Counted from the stretch's first letter, positions 1 through 7,603 are shown. The stretch is 39,308 nt of DNA from Segatella cerevisiae (GCF_024054555.1 NZ_JAMXLY010000031.1:1-39308); one strand, 5' to 3'. The notes: generated by a model from the sequence alone, not told the origin. A program made the numbers and translations.

Positions 1-82
1 TAATTGTATAACCCGCTTCCAGTAGCTGCATATAATGCAGTCGTGCCGAATAGTCATGTTTGTTTTTTTTCTTGATAGACAT
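1..82 (-). mobile_element. Insertion sequence, 5' end of transposase gene (partial)
   Basis: The minus strand from 82 encodes the first 27 residues of a protein beginning MSIKKKNKHDYSARLHYMQL, cut off by the window edge. The basic N-terminus followed by a helical stretch fits the DNA-binding N-terminus of a transposase OrfA, probably IS3-like given the TG terminus, but 27 residues do not settle the family. The gene reads out of the window. The same 82 bases recur at 39227-39308 in the other orientation. The mobile-element call rests on duplication, the terminal hairpin and the interrupted neighbouring gene rather than on a recognised catalytic domain. Confidence 0.7.
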
Positions 83-86
83 AATA

Positions 87-120
87 AACCCCGAAAGTTA
101 ATTGTCTAACTTTCGGGGTT
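87..120 (-). other. IS subterminal hairpin upstream of transposase start
   Basis: Perfect 14-bp stem (87-100 with 107-120) and a 6-base loop, ending 4 bases before the transposase ATG. In a transcript entering the IS from outside, the stem would fold next to the ribosome binding region, an arrangement known in other IS (for example IS10 and IS50) to prevent translation from read-through RNA. That function is inferred here. Confidence 0.75.
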
Positions 121-129
121 CACTTCAAT

Positions 130-1671
130 ACCCTCCAACTCTTTAAAGGCCTGGAACCGGAGAAAAAGGAGTTTGCTGACTATCCGGGTACTTATACCTA
201 TAAATACCCTAAGGCCGGGCAGGAGAATGCAAAAGTCTCTCTTTGGAGTTATGACCTGTCGGCCAAGACTACGCAGAACCTGAAGTTGCCTCTGGACTCT
301 GACGGTTACATTCCTCGTATCAAGTCGACTTCTGACAAGAGTGCCGTGATCGCTTATACGATGAACAGGCATCAGGACCATCTGGAACTTTATCGTATCA
401 ATCCTTTTACAGGGGAATGCAATCACCTTTTGGAGGAAAGTGTTCCTAAGTACGTGAAGGAGGAGGTTATGGGGGCTATCTTGATCAACAAGCGGACAAT
501 CTTGATGCCCAGCGACAGGGACGGTTTCATGCATCTGTACCTCTATGATATGAATGGAAAACTGATCCGGCAGGTGGATAAAGGGAAGTACGATGTCACT
601 GCTCTCTATGGTTATGATGAGGCTACCGGTAATGTCTATTTTCAGGCTGATGCTCTGAATGCCCATGACCGGCAGATCTATGTCGCCGGCGCTGATGGGA
701 AGGTGCGGCGACTGACGAATCAGGAGGGTGTGAATGCTGCCGGTTTTTCGGCTGATTTCCACTATTTTATCAATATCTGGAGTGATTATAATCATCCTTA
801 TGTCTATACGGTGAGGGATCTTCAGGGGAAGGTCCTCCGCGTGCTTGAGGATAACAAGGCGCTTCAGGAGAAGGTCAAGGATTACGGTTGGGTCAAGAAA
901 GATACTTTTACTTTCACCACTTCAGAAGGTGTCAAACTGGATGGCTGGATGGTCAAACCGGCTAACTTTGATCCGTCTCGGCAATATCCTGTCATCATGT
1001 TCCAATATTCCGGTCCTGGTGACCAACAGGTCTTGAATTCCTGGTCGACGGGAAGTATGGGACAGGGTGGTGCCTTGGATATGTACTTCGCACAACAGGG
1101 ATTTATCGTGGCCTGTGTAGACGGCAGGGGAACTGGCGGCAGGGGTGCTGACTTCGAAAAATGCACTTATCTGAAAATCGGTGACCTCGAGTCAAAAGAT
1201 CAGGTTGAGACGGCCTTGTATTTGGGGAGTCTGCCTTATGTTGACAAGGACCGCATCGGCATCTGGGGATGGAGTTTCGGCGGCTTCAATACGCTGATGA
1301 GTATGAGCGAAGGCCGGCCTGTCTTCAAGGCAGGGGTGGCTGTAGCACCTCCGACAAACTGGAAGTTCTATGATACGATCTATACCGAACGGTATATGAG
1401 GACTCCGAAGGAGAACCCTGACGGATATGCCACTAATCCTATCGAACGTGCCTCTAAATTGCATGGCGCTCTTCTGATTTGCCACGGCACAGCTGATGAT
1501 AATGTCCATCCTCAGAATACATTTGAATATGCGGAGGCTTTGATTCAGGCTGATAAGGATTTCAAGGAAAACTATTATACGAACCGCAATCATAGTATCT
1601 TCGGCGGAAACACGCGGAATCATCTTTTCCGTCAGATCTCTGAATGGTTCATTGAGCATCTGAAGAAATAG
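130..1671 (+). CDS. S9 family prolyl oligopeptidase / dipeptidyl peptidase IV, N-terminus lost at IS junction
   Basis: The frame is open from the IS junction to the stop at 1669-1671, about 513 codons. The first nominal start inside it is a TTG at 286, but the coding signature (including YPGTYTYKYPKAG near 181-220) lies upstream of that, so the true start is missing. What remains is the later part of the DPP-IV beta-propeller and the whole alpha/beta-hydrolase domain: nucleophile Ser in GWSFGG (codon 1273), Asp in HGTADDNVH (codons 1495/1498), His in NHSIFGG (near 1591). The family cleaves X-Pro dipeptides from peptides in the periplasm or at the surface and is about 700-730 residues long, so roughly 200 residues, including any signal peptide, are absent. 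It is probably a non-functional fragment, unless the missing part joins through another assembly path. Confidence 0.88.
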   Translation, partial: TLQLFKGLEPEKKEFADYPGTYTYKYPKAGQENAKVSLWSYDLSAKTTQNLKLPLDSDGYIPRIKSTSDKSAVIAYTMNRHQDHLELYRINPFTGECNHLLEESVPKYVKEEVMGAILINKRTILMPSDRDGFMHLYLYDMNGKLIRQVDKGKYDVTALYGYDEATGNVYFQADALNAHDRQIYVAGADGKVRRLTNQEGVNAAGFSADFHYFINIWSDYNHPYVYTVRDLQGKVLRVLEDNKALQEKVKDYGWVKKDTFTFTTSEGVKLDGWMVKPANFDPSRQYPVIMFQYSGPGDQQVLNSWSTGSMGQGGALDMYFAQQGFIVACVDGRGTGGRGADFEKCTYLKIGDLESKDQVETALYLGSLPYVDKDRIGIWGWSFGGFNTLMSMSEGRPVFKAGVAVAPPTNWKFYDTIYTERYMRTPKENPDGYATNPIERASKLHGALLICHGTADDNVHPQNTFEYAEALIQADKDFKENYYTNRNHSIFGGNTRNHLFRQISEWFIEHLKK

Positions 1672-1680
1672 TCTTCGTTC

Positions 1681-1950
1681 CTAATCTTCCACTATACCTG
1701 CGCTCTTCCATTCACCGGCAATTTCCTGAGCATCGCGGAAAGCGGTGTTCGGGTCAATTTCATAATTGCTGAGGAGGAGGTGTGCCAAATCTGCCGGTAC
1801 AAATTCCTCGTCTTTGACCTTTTTCCAAAGGAGGGCTGAACTGGCATTCATCTGAATGACGTTATTGAAGTCTATGTTTTCTTCTCCTTCTGCAATGATG
1901 ACACTTTCTCCACAGATTTCGTGGAGCTCAAATCCTTTCTTGATATGCAT
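1681..1950 (-). CDS. PqqD-like protein (peptide-chaperone fold)
   Basis: An 89-residue protein from the ATG at 1950; an upstream in-frame start at 1980 adds a hydrophobic stretch not typical of the family. The pattern of a short beta-rich N-terminus, then NNVIQMNASSALLWKK, then helices ending near EIAGEWKSAGIVE fits PqqD (PF05402), whose members bind leader peptides and present them to modifying enzymes in RiPP pathways. It is the last gene of a minus-strand trio with an S24/S26 peptidase and an HprK-like kinase, 65 bases after the peptidase stop. Its stop lies 9 bases from that of the convergent S9 peptidase fragment, with no terminator between them. The substrate is unknown. Confidence 0.78.
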   Translation of the reverse strand: MHIKKGFELHEICGESVIIAEGEENIDFNNVIQMNASSALLWKKVKDEEFVPADLAHLLLSNYEIDPNTAFRDAQEIAGEWKSAGIVED

Positions 1951-2015
1951 GGCTAAGGTGATTAAAGTTATTGATATCAATCTTTCAAATTATTTGTCTC
2001 AATTCTGAAAGTCAT

Positions 2016-2471
2016 TTATACCGGTCCGAAGAGCGGAATCCAAACTCTTCTGTAGGCTGCAAGGACGTATCTCCGTATCGGCAGCAGAGTGCACCATGTC
2101 TTGGAATAGAATTTCCATTTCCACCCGCTTGTCAAGTCTGGTGTTTCTCGTCCTTTGCGGTAAAATGCCCTTGCCTTCCCTTTGATGTCCTGGAGTTTAC
2201 AATGCTCTGTATGAAGATTGCCGTCACCGCGAAGGATAATCTCCTGAGGGTTGATCTTGACAATACGATGCAAAACATAGTGACGGGGCTGTATTTCTGC
2301 GAGGACAATGTCTCCTTTGGCGATATGGTCCGGCCGACTCACGAGTACGCGGTCTCTATCGCTCTCGAGGAACGGCCGCATACTGAATCCTTTCAGTTCT
2401 ATAGTGACCGTGTGCCCTTTTGCCAATGCACTGATGATTTCCGGTATAAGAACAGAATTGGGGACCTTCAT
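2016..2471 (-). CDS. S24/S26-family serine peptidase-like protein
   Basis: A 151-residue protein. KGFSMRPF (Ser30) matches the nucleophile box of signal peptidase I / LexA-like S24/S26 proteins, followed by the conserved DRVLVSRPDHIAKGDIVL segment, HRIVKI, and ILRGDGN. There is no obvious N-terminal membrane anchor; the C-terminal third is basic and aromatic (KWKFYSKTW) and could be peripheral to the membrane. Its ATG lies one base beyond the kinase stop codon, so the two are translationally coupled. In clusters with PqqD and kinase genes such proteins are presumed to process or cleave a peptide. A LexA-type regulator is less likely because no DNA-binding domain is present. Confidence 0.75.
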   Translation of the reverse strand: MKVPNSVLIPEIISALAKGHTVTIELKGFSMRPFLESDRDRVLVSRPDHIAKGDIVLAEIQPRHYVLHRIVKINPQEIILRGDGNLHTEHCKLQDIKGKARAFYRKGRETPDLTSGWKWKFYSKTWCTLLPIRRYVLAAYRRVWIPLFGPV

Positions 2472-2472
2472 T

Positions 2473-3354
2473 CTATCTTTTTCTAATTGTCTGATACGCT
2501 ATTTGTGCAGCTGAATCGTCCGGACGGCAGCACAAGTTGTAGAGGTCTGTAGACCGGATGATTTCGGCTATGGTATTGCAGGCGGAATTGTAAATGGCTT
2601 TGTCCCATTTCATGGTTGAGCAGGACGGCAGAAAAGCAGCAAACGCTTCCGCGGGAGCGTATTGCCGGATGGCATTTGATGCAGCCCGCTCAATATGTGC
2701 AATGGCTCCTAATCTGACTTTGATATTTCTGTAGCATGGTGTCTTTCCGCTCCAGGGACTTCCGAAGATATAAGGTTCCCCGCTGATAATGCGTATGACG
2801 GGGTTGTCATCATTCAGGAGATCACAGTCTCTGATGTTTTTCAACCAGTAAGCGGCGTGTGTGCTTTTGCCTGTGCCGCTCTTTGCGATGAAGGCATAGC
2901 CGCGACCTTGATTCCTGACGGCAGAAGCGTGGATGAGGAGTGTCTTGCGCTTGCTTGAGGCAAACGCAAAACAGAGCATAAGTGCGGTGTTAAGTCCGAA
3001 ACTCTCGGCGTGGAGGTTTCCGTTCAGGGCGCACTTGCAATGTGTGATGGTGGTGTCTGTATGGAGTTGGCAGCAAGGATGATGATGAGTATCCTGAATG
3101 TCAAAAAGATACCCTGAACGGTCAATACGGGCTACGCTTATATAGCCATTTCCTGTGTCAAAGGTATGGATAAATTCAGTGTTGAGGTGAGGCGTTTTCT
3201 TGCCTATTGCCAATTGGAATAAGGGTTGGACGTCAACGTTGTCTGTTTCAAACGGTGCGAAGGATGGCAAGAGTTGTAGGATCGTTCTCTTGGGATAGTC
3301 TGATAGGATCTGCAATGGCAAATCCGCAATTCTGAAGGTCAGAATGCTGTTCAT
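2473..3354 (-). CDS. HprK-like serine kinase-related P-loop protein
   Basis: A 293-residue protein from the ATG at 3354; a GTG at 3375 would add seven residues. The features are those of the HPr kinase / PEP carboxykinase-like fold: IHASAV near 141-146, P-loop AKSGTGKST at 157-165, a DD pair in LLNDDNPVI around 179-187, and a GSPWSGKTPCYRN loop at 198-210. Relatives are kinases in lasso-peptide clusters and stand-alone HprK-related proteins of Bacteroidetes; no HPr partner is encoded nearby. It is the first gene of the kinase-peptidase-PqqD trio. Phosphorylation of a peptide is an inference from gene context. No TAnnTTTG motif was seen in the 102 bases upstream, so transcription may start before the 3457-4056 gene. 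Confidence 0.75.
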   Translation of the reverse strand: MNSILTFRIADLPLQILSDYPKRTILQLLPSFAPFETDNVDVQPLFQLAIGKKTPHLNTEFIHTFDTGNGYISVARIDRSGYLFDIQDTHHHPCCQLHTDTTITHCKCALNGNLHAESFGLNTALMLCFAFASSKRKTLLIHASAVRNQGRGYAFIAKSGTGKSTHAAYWLKNIRDCDLLNDDNPVIRIISGEPYIFGSPWSGKTPCYRNIKVRLGAIAHIERAASNAIRQYAPAEAFAAFLPSCSTMKWDKAIYNSACNTIAEIIRSTDLYNLCCRPDDSAAQIAYQTIRKR

Positions 3355-3456
3355 GGTTATACTGATATGTTTCACCTGTATCCTTACTCTCTCCCTGATA
3401 ATGGTAGAGTTAAGTCATACAGGATTCATGGTTTTTATAGTAAGGTCGTCTGCGGG

Positions 3457-4056
3457 CTACTCTTCAGGGCCGGCAGGCATTTCTTCAGGATTCTGTCCGT
3501 TGTCTGGAGAAATCGGACCACCTTGTCCTCTATGCATCCGATGGGCATGCTCTCCGCCTTGCGGTCCTCCTTGTTGCATCGTTCTCTTGCTTCTCTGCTT
3601 GGGTTTCTCCTCTGGCTTTTCTTCCATTTCCTCTACCGTAGGCTGTATAGCCTTGAAGCGGAAATCTGAAACTGTCAGGTGCTTGATCTCGAATTCGACC
3701 GGTGAACCTTTTTTCTTCTTAGGCAGATATTTGCCCATCAATTTCTCGTATTTCTTTTCAATGCCCTTCTTTGTTGTCGAATACTCTACCAGACAAGTAC
3801 GGTCGGACTGCCCGATTGAGGCTAAATAATTCTTCAGTTGATAAGAATAGTTGTCCCTGCCAAACAGAAACTTGTTTTTCGAACTTATCCAGGCTGAATC
3901 CACTTCTTGGACATCTGTAAAATAGACAGTTGAATCGTTGAAAGAAGCCGCGAATCCAAACAGATAGGTGGGCTTTATGACGTTTTTTGCGTTTGCACTT
4001 GAGGCGAAAGCGATAAGGGCTGTCAAACTCAGTAGCAATGTCTTTATTTTTTCCAT
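3457..4056 (-). CDS. Secreted protein of unknown function
   Basis: A 199-residue protein; the start at 4056 places a clear signal peptide first (MEKIKTLLLSLTALIAFASS, probable cleavage after SANA). An upstream ATG at 4110 would bury that signal. The mature part is lysine-rich (GKYLPKKKKGSPVEFEIKHL), and the last 60 residues are charged and low in complexity, rich in Glu, Pro, Gly, Gln and His, and likely unstructured. No catalytic motif was recognised. It lies between degP and the kinase trio on the same strand; 102 bases separate it from the kinase start. A role in the periplasm is all that can be proposed. Confidence 0.7.
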   Translation of the reverse strand: MEKIKTLLLSLTALIAFASSANAKNVIKPTYLFGFAASFNDSTVYFTDVQEVDSAWISSKNKFLFGRDNYSYQLKNYLASIGQSDRTCLVEYSTTKKGIEKKYEKLMGKYLPKKKKGSPVEFEIKHLTVSDFRFKAIQPTVEEMEEKPEEKPKQRSKRTMQQGGPQGGEHAHRMHRGQGGPISPDNGQNPEEMPAGPEE

Positions 4057-4213
4057 GTTGAAATATAGCCTGTATAAAAAGGGTATAAAATTCTTGTTTA
4101 TCAAGTACATGATACCTCAGAAAATTCATCTCAGTTTCAAGATATGACCTGTGGAGATGATAGTGTACCACATGCTTTAACCTGAGGCGAAGGTCTCAAT
4201 AATCATTGGTATG

Positions 4214-4221
4214 CAAAAATA
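4214..4221 (-). promoter_or_regulatory. Candidate -7 element for the 3457-4056 gene
   Basis: The minus strand reads TATTTTTG, matching the Bacteroidetes TAnnTTTG consensus, and would give a leader of about 150 bases. The A/T-rich surroundings make a chance match possible and no clear -33 box was identified. Confidence 0.4.
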
Positions 4222-4241
4222 CGGAAATTCTACTTCATGGA

Positions 4242-4280
4242 CAAAAAAAATAGTAGGTATTTTATTCGAATACCTACTAT
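4242..4280 (-). terminator. Rho-independent terminator of degP
   Basis: A 12-bp perfect stem (4250-4261 with 4269-4280, 7-base loop) is followed on the minus strand by eight T. It lies about 70 bases past the degP stop and separates that gene from the downstream minus-strand genes. Confidence 0.85.
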
Positions 4281-4348
4281 CTTTGATTTTTAACACAAAT
4301 CAGTCTTTAATCAGCGACTTGCGTTGTTGTCTTTCTGAAAACTGATAG

Positions 4349-5818
4349 TTAATCTTTATCCAACGGTACAGCGAAGTATGCCTTCTTGCCTGTTGGCCAG
4401 ACACCTTGAATATAGAGCACGGGATCACTGCTGGTGGAAGCTGTCTTGACGGCTTTCTGCAGATCATCAATGGTCTTCATCTCTACGTCATTGACTTTCT
4501 GTATGATGAAGCCGCGGGAGATGCCGGCACTCTTGAAAGCACCGTTTTCTGTCTTGATGACTTGTATACCGTAACTGATGCCCATCTGTTTCTTCTGGGT
4601 AGGTGTAATAGGTCTGAAGTTGCCGCCTAATACATCCAGATCGGCTGGTTTGATGACACTTGTCGTGCCTTGGGCATTCTTCAGGGAAACGTTCTTGGTA
4701 ATCGTGCGTTTGTTGCGCAGGAAGGAAATCGAGATCTTGTCTCCCGGTTTCTTGGAGTTGATCACCTGTTGAAGTTCGGAGATCTTATTGATCTTCTTGC
4801 CGTCGATGCCTGTAATGACATCCCCTTTCTGCAGGCCTGCTGCAGCTCCGGCGCCATTGTCTTCGACTTCGTCAACGTATACACCTTGGGTCGTGCCGAG
4901 ATCAACATCTTTTCCTTTGTCTTTCTGGGCATTGATGTAGTTGATGACATCGCCGCCTTTGATGCCCAGCCATGCTCTCTGTACACTGCCGTATTTCTTC
5001 AGGTCATCTACCACTTTCTGCATGATGTTGGTAGGAATGGCAAATCCGTAGCCTGTGAAAGAACCGGTCTGAGAGTACAGCATCGCATTGATGCCGACGA
5101 GTTCTCCTTTCGTGTTGACAAGCGCACCTCCGGAGTTGCCGGGGTTGATGGCTGCATCAGTTTGGATGAAACTCGAGATCTGGGGGCCTTCAGCATCACC
5201 TCCCAGTGAACGTGCCTTGGCACTGACAATACCGGCGGTGACAGTGGAACTCAGATTGTAGGGGTTGCCTACGGCAAGTACCCATTCTCCGACTTTCAAA
5301 TCATCACTGTTGCCTATAGGGAGAGTAGAGAGGTTCTTGCCGTTGATTTTGATCAATGCCAGGTCTGTCGTCGGGTCTGTACCGATGATGCGGGCAGAGA
5401 ACTCTCTGTTGTCATTCAGCGTGACGGTGAGTTCGTCAGCACCATTTACGACATGGTTATTGGTGACGATATAGCCATCGGAAGAGATGATGACACCGGA
5501 ACCTGTGGCTTCTTGCTTAGGGGTCTGAATACGCTCTTTATGTTTTCCGCCGCCATCGTTAGGGTTGCCGAAAAATCCAAAAGGATCGTCGAAAAAGCCG
5601 AACGGATTGTCTTGCATGTCGACAGTTTCCGTTTTTGAATTTTTGACGTACCTGATATGAACTACTGCGGGTACGGCCTTGGCCGCAGCATAGGTTAGGT
5701 CTACAGGTTGGCCGGCGATAGTTACTGCTGGAGCTGCACTGGCTTGGATTCCGCTATAGCCGAGGGTCATAGCTGCCAGAAAAAGTCCTGCAATGACATT
5801 TTTACTTAATTTTTCCAT
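4349..5818 (-). CDS. degP: DegP/HtrA-family periplasmic serine protease (Do)
   Basis: A 489-residue protein from the ATG at 5818, chosen because it begins the signal peptide (MEKLSKNVIAGLFLAAMTLG, cleavage near ASA at 26-29); the frame is open further upstream without a sensible N-terminus. The trypsin-like triad is His122 (TNNHVV), Asp152 (TTDLAL) and Ser229 (NPGNSGGAL). Two PDZ domains follow, the first around 300-390 with GVYVDEV and GLQKGDVI, the second at the C-terminus. A Gly/Phe/Asp-rich loop (70-92, with repeated DPFGFF) corresponds to the flexible LA loop. The enzyme degrades or holds misfolded envelope proteins. It is a single-gene unit with a terminator at 4242-4280 and a candidate promoter at 5897-5931. 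Confidence 0.95.
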   Translation of the reverse strand: MEKLSKNVIAGLFLAAMTLGYSGIQASAAPAVTIAGQPVDLTYAAAKAVPAVVHIRYVKNSKTETVDMQDNPFGFFDDPFGFFGNPNDGGGKHKERIQTPKQEATGSGVIISSDGYIVTNNHVVNGADELTVTLNDNREFSARIIGTDPTTDLALIKINGKNLSTLPIGNSDDLKVGEWVLAVGNPYNLSSTVTAGIVSAKARSLGGDAEGPQISSFIQTDAAINPGNSGGALVNTKGELVGINAMLYSQTGSFTGYGFAIPTNIMQKVVDDLKKYGSVQRAWLGIKGGDVINYINAQKDKGKDVDLGTTQGVYVDEVEDNGAGAAAGLQKGDVITGIDGKKINKISELQQVINSKKPGDKISISFLRNKRTITKNVSLKNAQGTTSVIKPADLDVLGGNFRPITPTQKKQMGISYGIQVIKTENGAFKSAGISRGFIIQKVNDVEMKTIDDLQKAVKTASTSSDPVLYIQGVWPTGKKAYFAVPLDKD

Positions 5819-5896
5819 GTTGCTTATGTTTGATATAATCATTATTCTTTTTAGTGTCTGGACAAGTCCTTTGCTTGTCGTTCTCATTTCCGACTG

Positions 5897-5931
5897 CAAA
5901 TATAAGCGCAAAAAAGCATAGAGTGTCAAAA
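5897..5931 (-). promoter_or_regulatory. Candidate degP promoter
   Basis: The minus strand carries TATATTTG at 5904-5897 (fits TAnnTTTG) and TTTTG at 5931-5927. The 22-base spacer is slightly longer than the usual 19-21, and the leader would be about 75 bases. Confidence 0.5.
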
Positions 5932-6167
5932 TGTCGGTTTTCTTTATCCCACTTTAACACTTAAATTTAACACATTAACGGCTCTTAAATATGAATAGGT
6001 ACAGATTTACATTTCTTAAAACGTTAGAGGGTGGTGGCGTGTCGATTTTGATGCCATTTCTGTCATCAAGGCTTCGGATTGTCAGGAGACCGAGGGAGAA
6101 TGATGCGGAATGACACCTCGGGGGACATACCTATTTTTGTAACTTGAGAAAAAACTTATCCTAAAAG
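5932..6167. other. Intergenic region between divergent degP and rnpB
   Basis: No convincing gene lies here. It contains A/T-rich sequence next to the degP promoter and a second TAnnTTTG match (6132-6139, plus strand) upstream of the better placed rnpB promoter. No strong hairpin was found. Confidence 0.5.
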
Positions 6168-6198
6168 TTGCCTTCTCTCAACTTTTGTTATATCTTTG
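6168..6198 (+). promoter_or_regulatory. rnpB promoter (Bacteroidetes -33/-7)
   Basis: TTG at 6168-6170 and TATCTTTG at 6191-6198 with a 20-base spacer match the Bacteroides consensus. The RNase P RNA begins about 11 bases after the -7 box, as expected. Confidence 0.75.
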
Positions 6199-6208
6199 CA
6201 AATCATAA

Positions 6209-6597
6209 AGCAGTGTTCCGACTCTGCCGCTGGCATCTTAGGATGCGAGAGGAAAGTCCGGGCAGCGCAGGGCATCCCGCTTCTGAAACTAGAAGCTATT
6301 GGTGACAGTAGGTGTCGACAGAAGAAAATAACCGCCCGAAACTCATTCGATTCGTCGGATCTTGTCGGGTAAGGGTGAGAAGGTAGTGTAAGAGACTACC
6401 AGCTGACGGGTGATCGTCAGGCTGTGTCTACGGGGAGCTGCAAATTCATGTATACCGTAGTTTGAGGGTTGCCCGCCCGATGATCTTCGGATCTCTACGG
6501 AGGGTAGAATGCTTGAGGCTTCGGGTGACCGGAGTCCTAGATAGATGGCAGGAGGTATCGTAAGATATGACGGAACCCGGCTTACAGGAACACTGCT
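6209..6597 (+). ncRNA. rnpB: RNase P RNA, bacterial type A-like
   Basis: This is the catalytic RNA that removes 5' leaders from tRNA precursors. It is recognised by the conserved 5' core GAGGAAAGTCCGGGC (6249-6263), the ACAG-containing segment near 6305, the A-rich GAAAATAACCGCC segment around 6323, and the closing 3' segment. The ends pair: GCAGTGTTCC at 6210-6219 with GGAACACTGC at 6587-6596 form helix P1, followed by a T run (6597-6602) that can serve as terminator. The length of about 390 bases is normal for the class. The ends are set from the P1 pairing, so they are accurate to a few bases. Confidence 0.95.
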
Positions 6598-6627
6598 TTT
6601 TTAAATGTTAACTTAGAGCAGATTGTT

Positions 6628-7050
6628 ATGCTGTTGAAAACGCTTGACAGGCAGAGTTCGAAAGATTTTGAACACCAGGTGACTGATAAGATCAAGGAGT
6701 TTGGCTCTGATTACCGTTTCCCGAAAATGGAAGATTACAAAATCACAAAAAAGATGCTGGATGACTATCTTTTTGATAAACAAGCTGCTTTAGATAGTGG
6801 GGGAAGTGAACAGACCCAACTTACAGTGGCGGGGGTACTGATAGTATTGCCGATAATTGTCTTGTCCGCTATTCCTGAACAGAGTTATCCTTTTGGACAT
6901 TGGACCTTTTTCGTCTTCCTGGCAATGGGCATCGTCCTTGCCTTAGTGGTGAAAACTGCGGTTAAACTGCTGATCCGGATGAAGGTCAAGCGCTTGTCCA
7001 ATCCTGACATTGATCATTTTATTGATGATGTATTAAATTACAAGCCATGA
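6628..7050 (+). CDS. Small membrane protein of unknown function
   Basis: A 140-residue protein. The first 60 residues are charged and soluble; two hydrophobic segments follow (about 66-82, LTVAGVLIVLPIIVLSA, and 91-112), then a basic stretch (RMKVKRLSNPDID). No known domain was recognised. Its stop overlaps the start of the DUF1232 gene by four bases (ATGA at 7047-7050), so the two are translationally coupled and probably act together at the inner membrane. It begins 31 bases after the RNase P RNA; no separate promoter motif was found in that gap. Confidence 0.75.
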   Translation: MLLKTLDRQSSKDFEHQVTDKIKEFGSDYRFPKMEDYKITKKMLDDYLFDKQAALDSGGSEQTQLTVAGVLIVLPIIVLSAIPEQSYPFGHWTFFVFLAMGIVLALVVKTAVKLLIRMKVKRLSNPDIDHFIDDVLNYKP

Positions 7051-7463
7051 ATATGCCACAATTACCTGATTTCATGAAGTATAAGGACGCTTTTACGAAG
7101 CGTGGTTTTATAGAGAAAATCTCCCGTATAGCCAAGCGATCGGGCGCCAAATTAGTGTATGCTGCGTTGGTGTTGTTCTATACTTTGGAAAGTAAACAAG
7201 TGCCGGTCAAGGATAAGGTGATCATCCTCGGTGCCTTAGGCTATCTGATCAGTCCGCTGGATGCCATTCCTGATGCGATTCCCATTGCGGGACTTGGCGA
7301 CGATCTTGCAGTCCTGATCTATGTCTTGCATAAGATATGGGGTGAGGTGCCGGATGATGTCAAGAAAAAAGCTCATGACAAGTTGGCTACGTGGTTTGAC
7401 GAAGACGAAGCAAAGGCTGCCGATGAATTGTTTTCTGATGACCATTCCGGAGATCCTGTATGA
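7047..7463 (+). CDS. DUF1232 (YkvA-like) protein
   Basis: A 138-residue protein with the DUF1232 signature in the middle: VIILGALGYLISPLDAIPDA followed by GLGDDLAVLIYVLHKIW (about 58-97). The family consists of small membrane-associated proteins of unsettled function. The C-terminus is acidic (WFDEDEAKAADELF). It starts within the last codon of the preceding membrane protein gene. A weak hairpin follows the stop at 7481-7502. Confidence 0.88.
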   Translation: MNMPQLPDFMKYKDAFTKRGFIEKISRIAKRSGAKLVYAALVLFYTLESKQVPVKDKVIILGALGYLISPLDAIPDAIPIAGLGDDLAVLIYVLHKIWGEVPDDVKKKAHDKLATWFDEDEAKAADELFSDDHSGDPV

Positions 7464-7480
7464 GCAGTAGTCTGGCGCTG

Positions 7481-7502
7481 AGAGGAGTCCATTGACTCCT
7501 CT
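7481..7502 (+). terminator. Weak hairpin after the DUF1232 gene
   Basis: A 9-bp perfect stem (7481-7489 with 7494-7502), 4-base loop. The following bases (TATTAGG) lack a T run, so termination efficiency is uncertain. Confidence 0.5.
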
Positions 7503-7595
7503 TATTAGGCGATCATATTGAGAGAACAAACAGTTAATCTTTATTAACTGTGTGAGTTTTTCGTGATCCATGAAAAGATAATCAAGTTTTATTTG

Positions 7596-7603
7596 TACCT
7601 TTG
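7596..7603 (+). promoter_or_regulatory. rpsP -7 promoter element
   Basis: TACCTTTG fits TAnnTTTG and would give a leader of roughly 50 bases. No clear TTTG box was found at the expected -33 distance. Confidence 0.55.

Larger units (their letters stand above)
1..127. repeat. Terminal inverted repeat of the window, left copy (IS end)
   Basis: These 127 bases are the perfect reverse complement of 39182-39308. They hold the start of a transposase gene on the minus strand, a hairpin, and the outer IS edge at about 127, where the two copies stop matching (left continues ATACCC, right continues CTTTTGG on the same strand). Read from the outer edge the element begins TGAAGTGAACCCC, a TG-start as in IS3-family elements. 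Because each flank belongs to a different insertion, no target-site duplication can be tested here. Confidence 0.9.

Noticed and set aside
106..795. A 229-codon minus-strand frame near the left end
   Set aside because: It runs antisense through the S9 peptidase coding sequence and into the IS end, with no family signature.
3344..3829. A 161-codon plus-strand frame
   Set aside because: It is antisense to the secreted protein gene and the kinase start; its Cys/Ser/Gly-rich product mirrors the low-complexity tail on the other strand.
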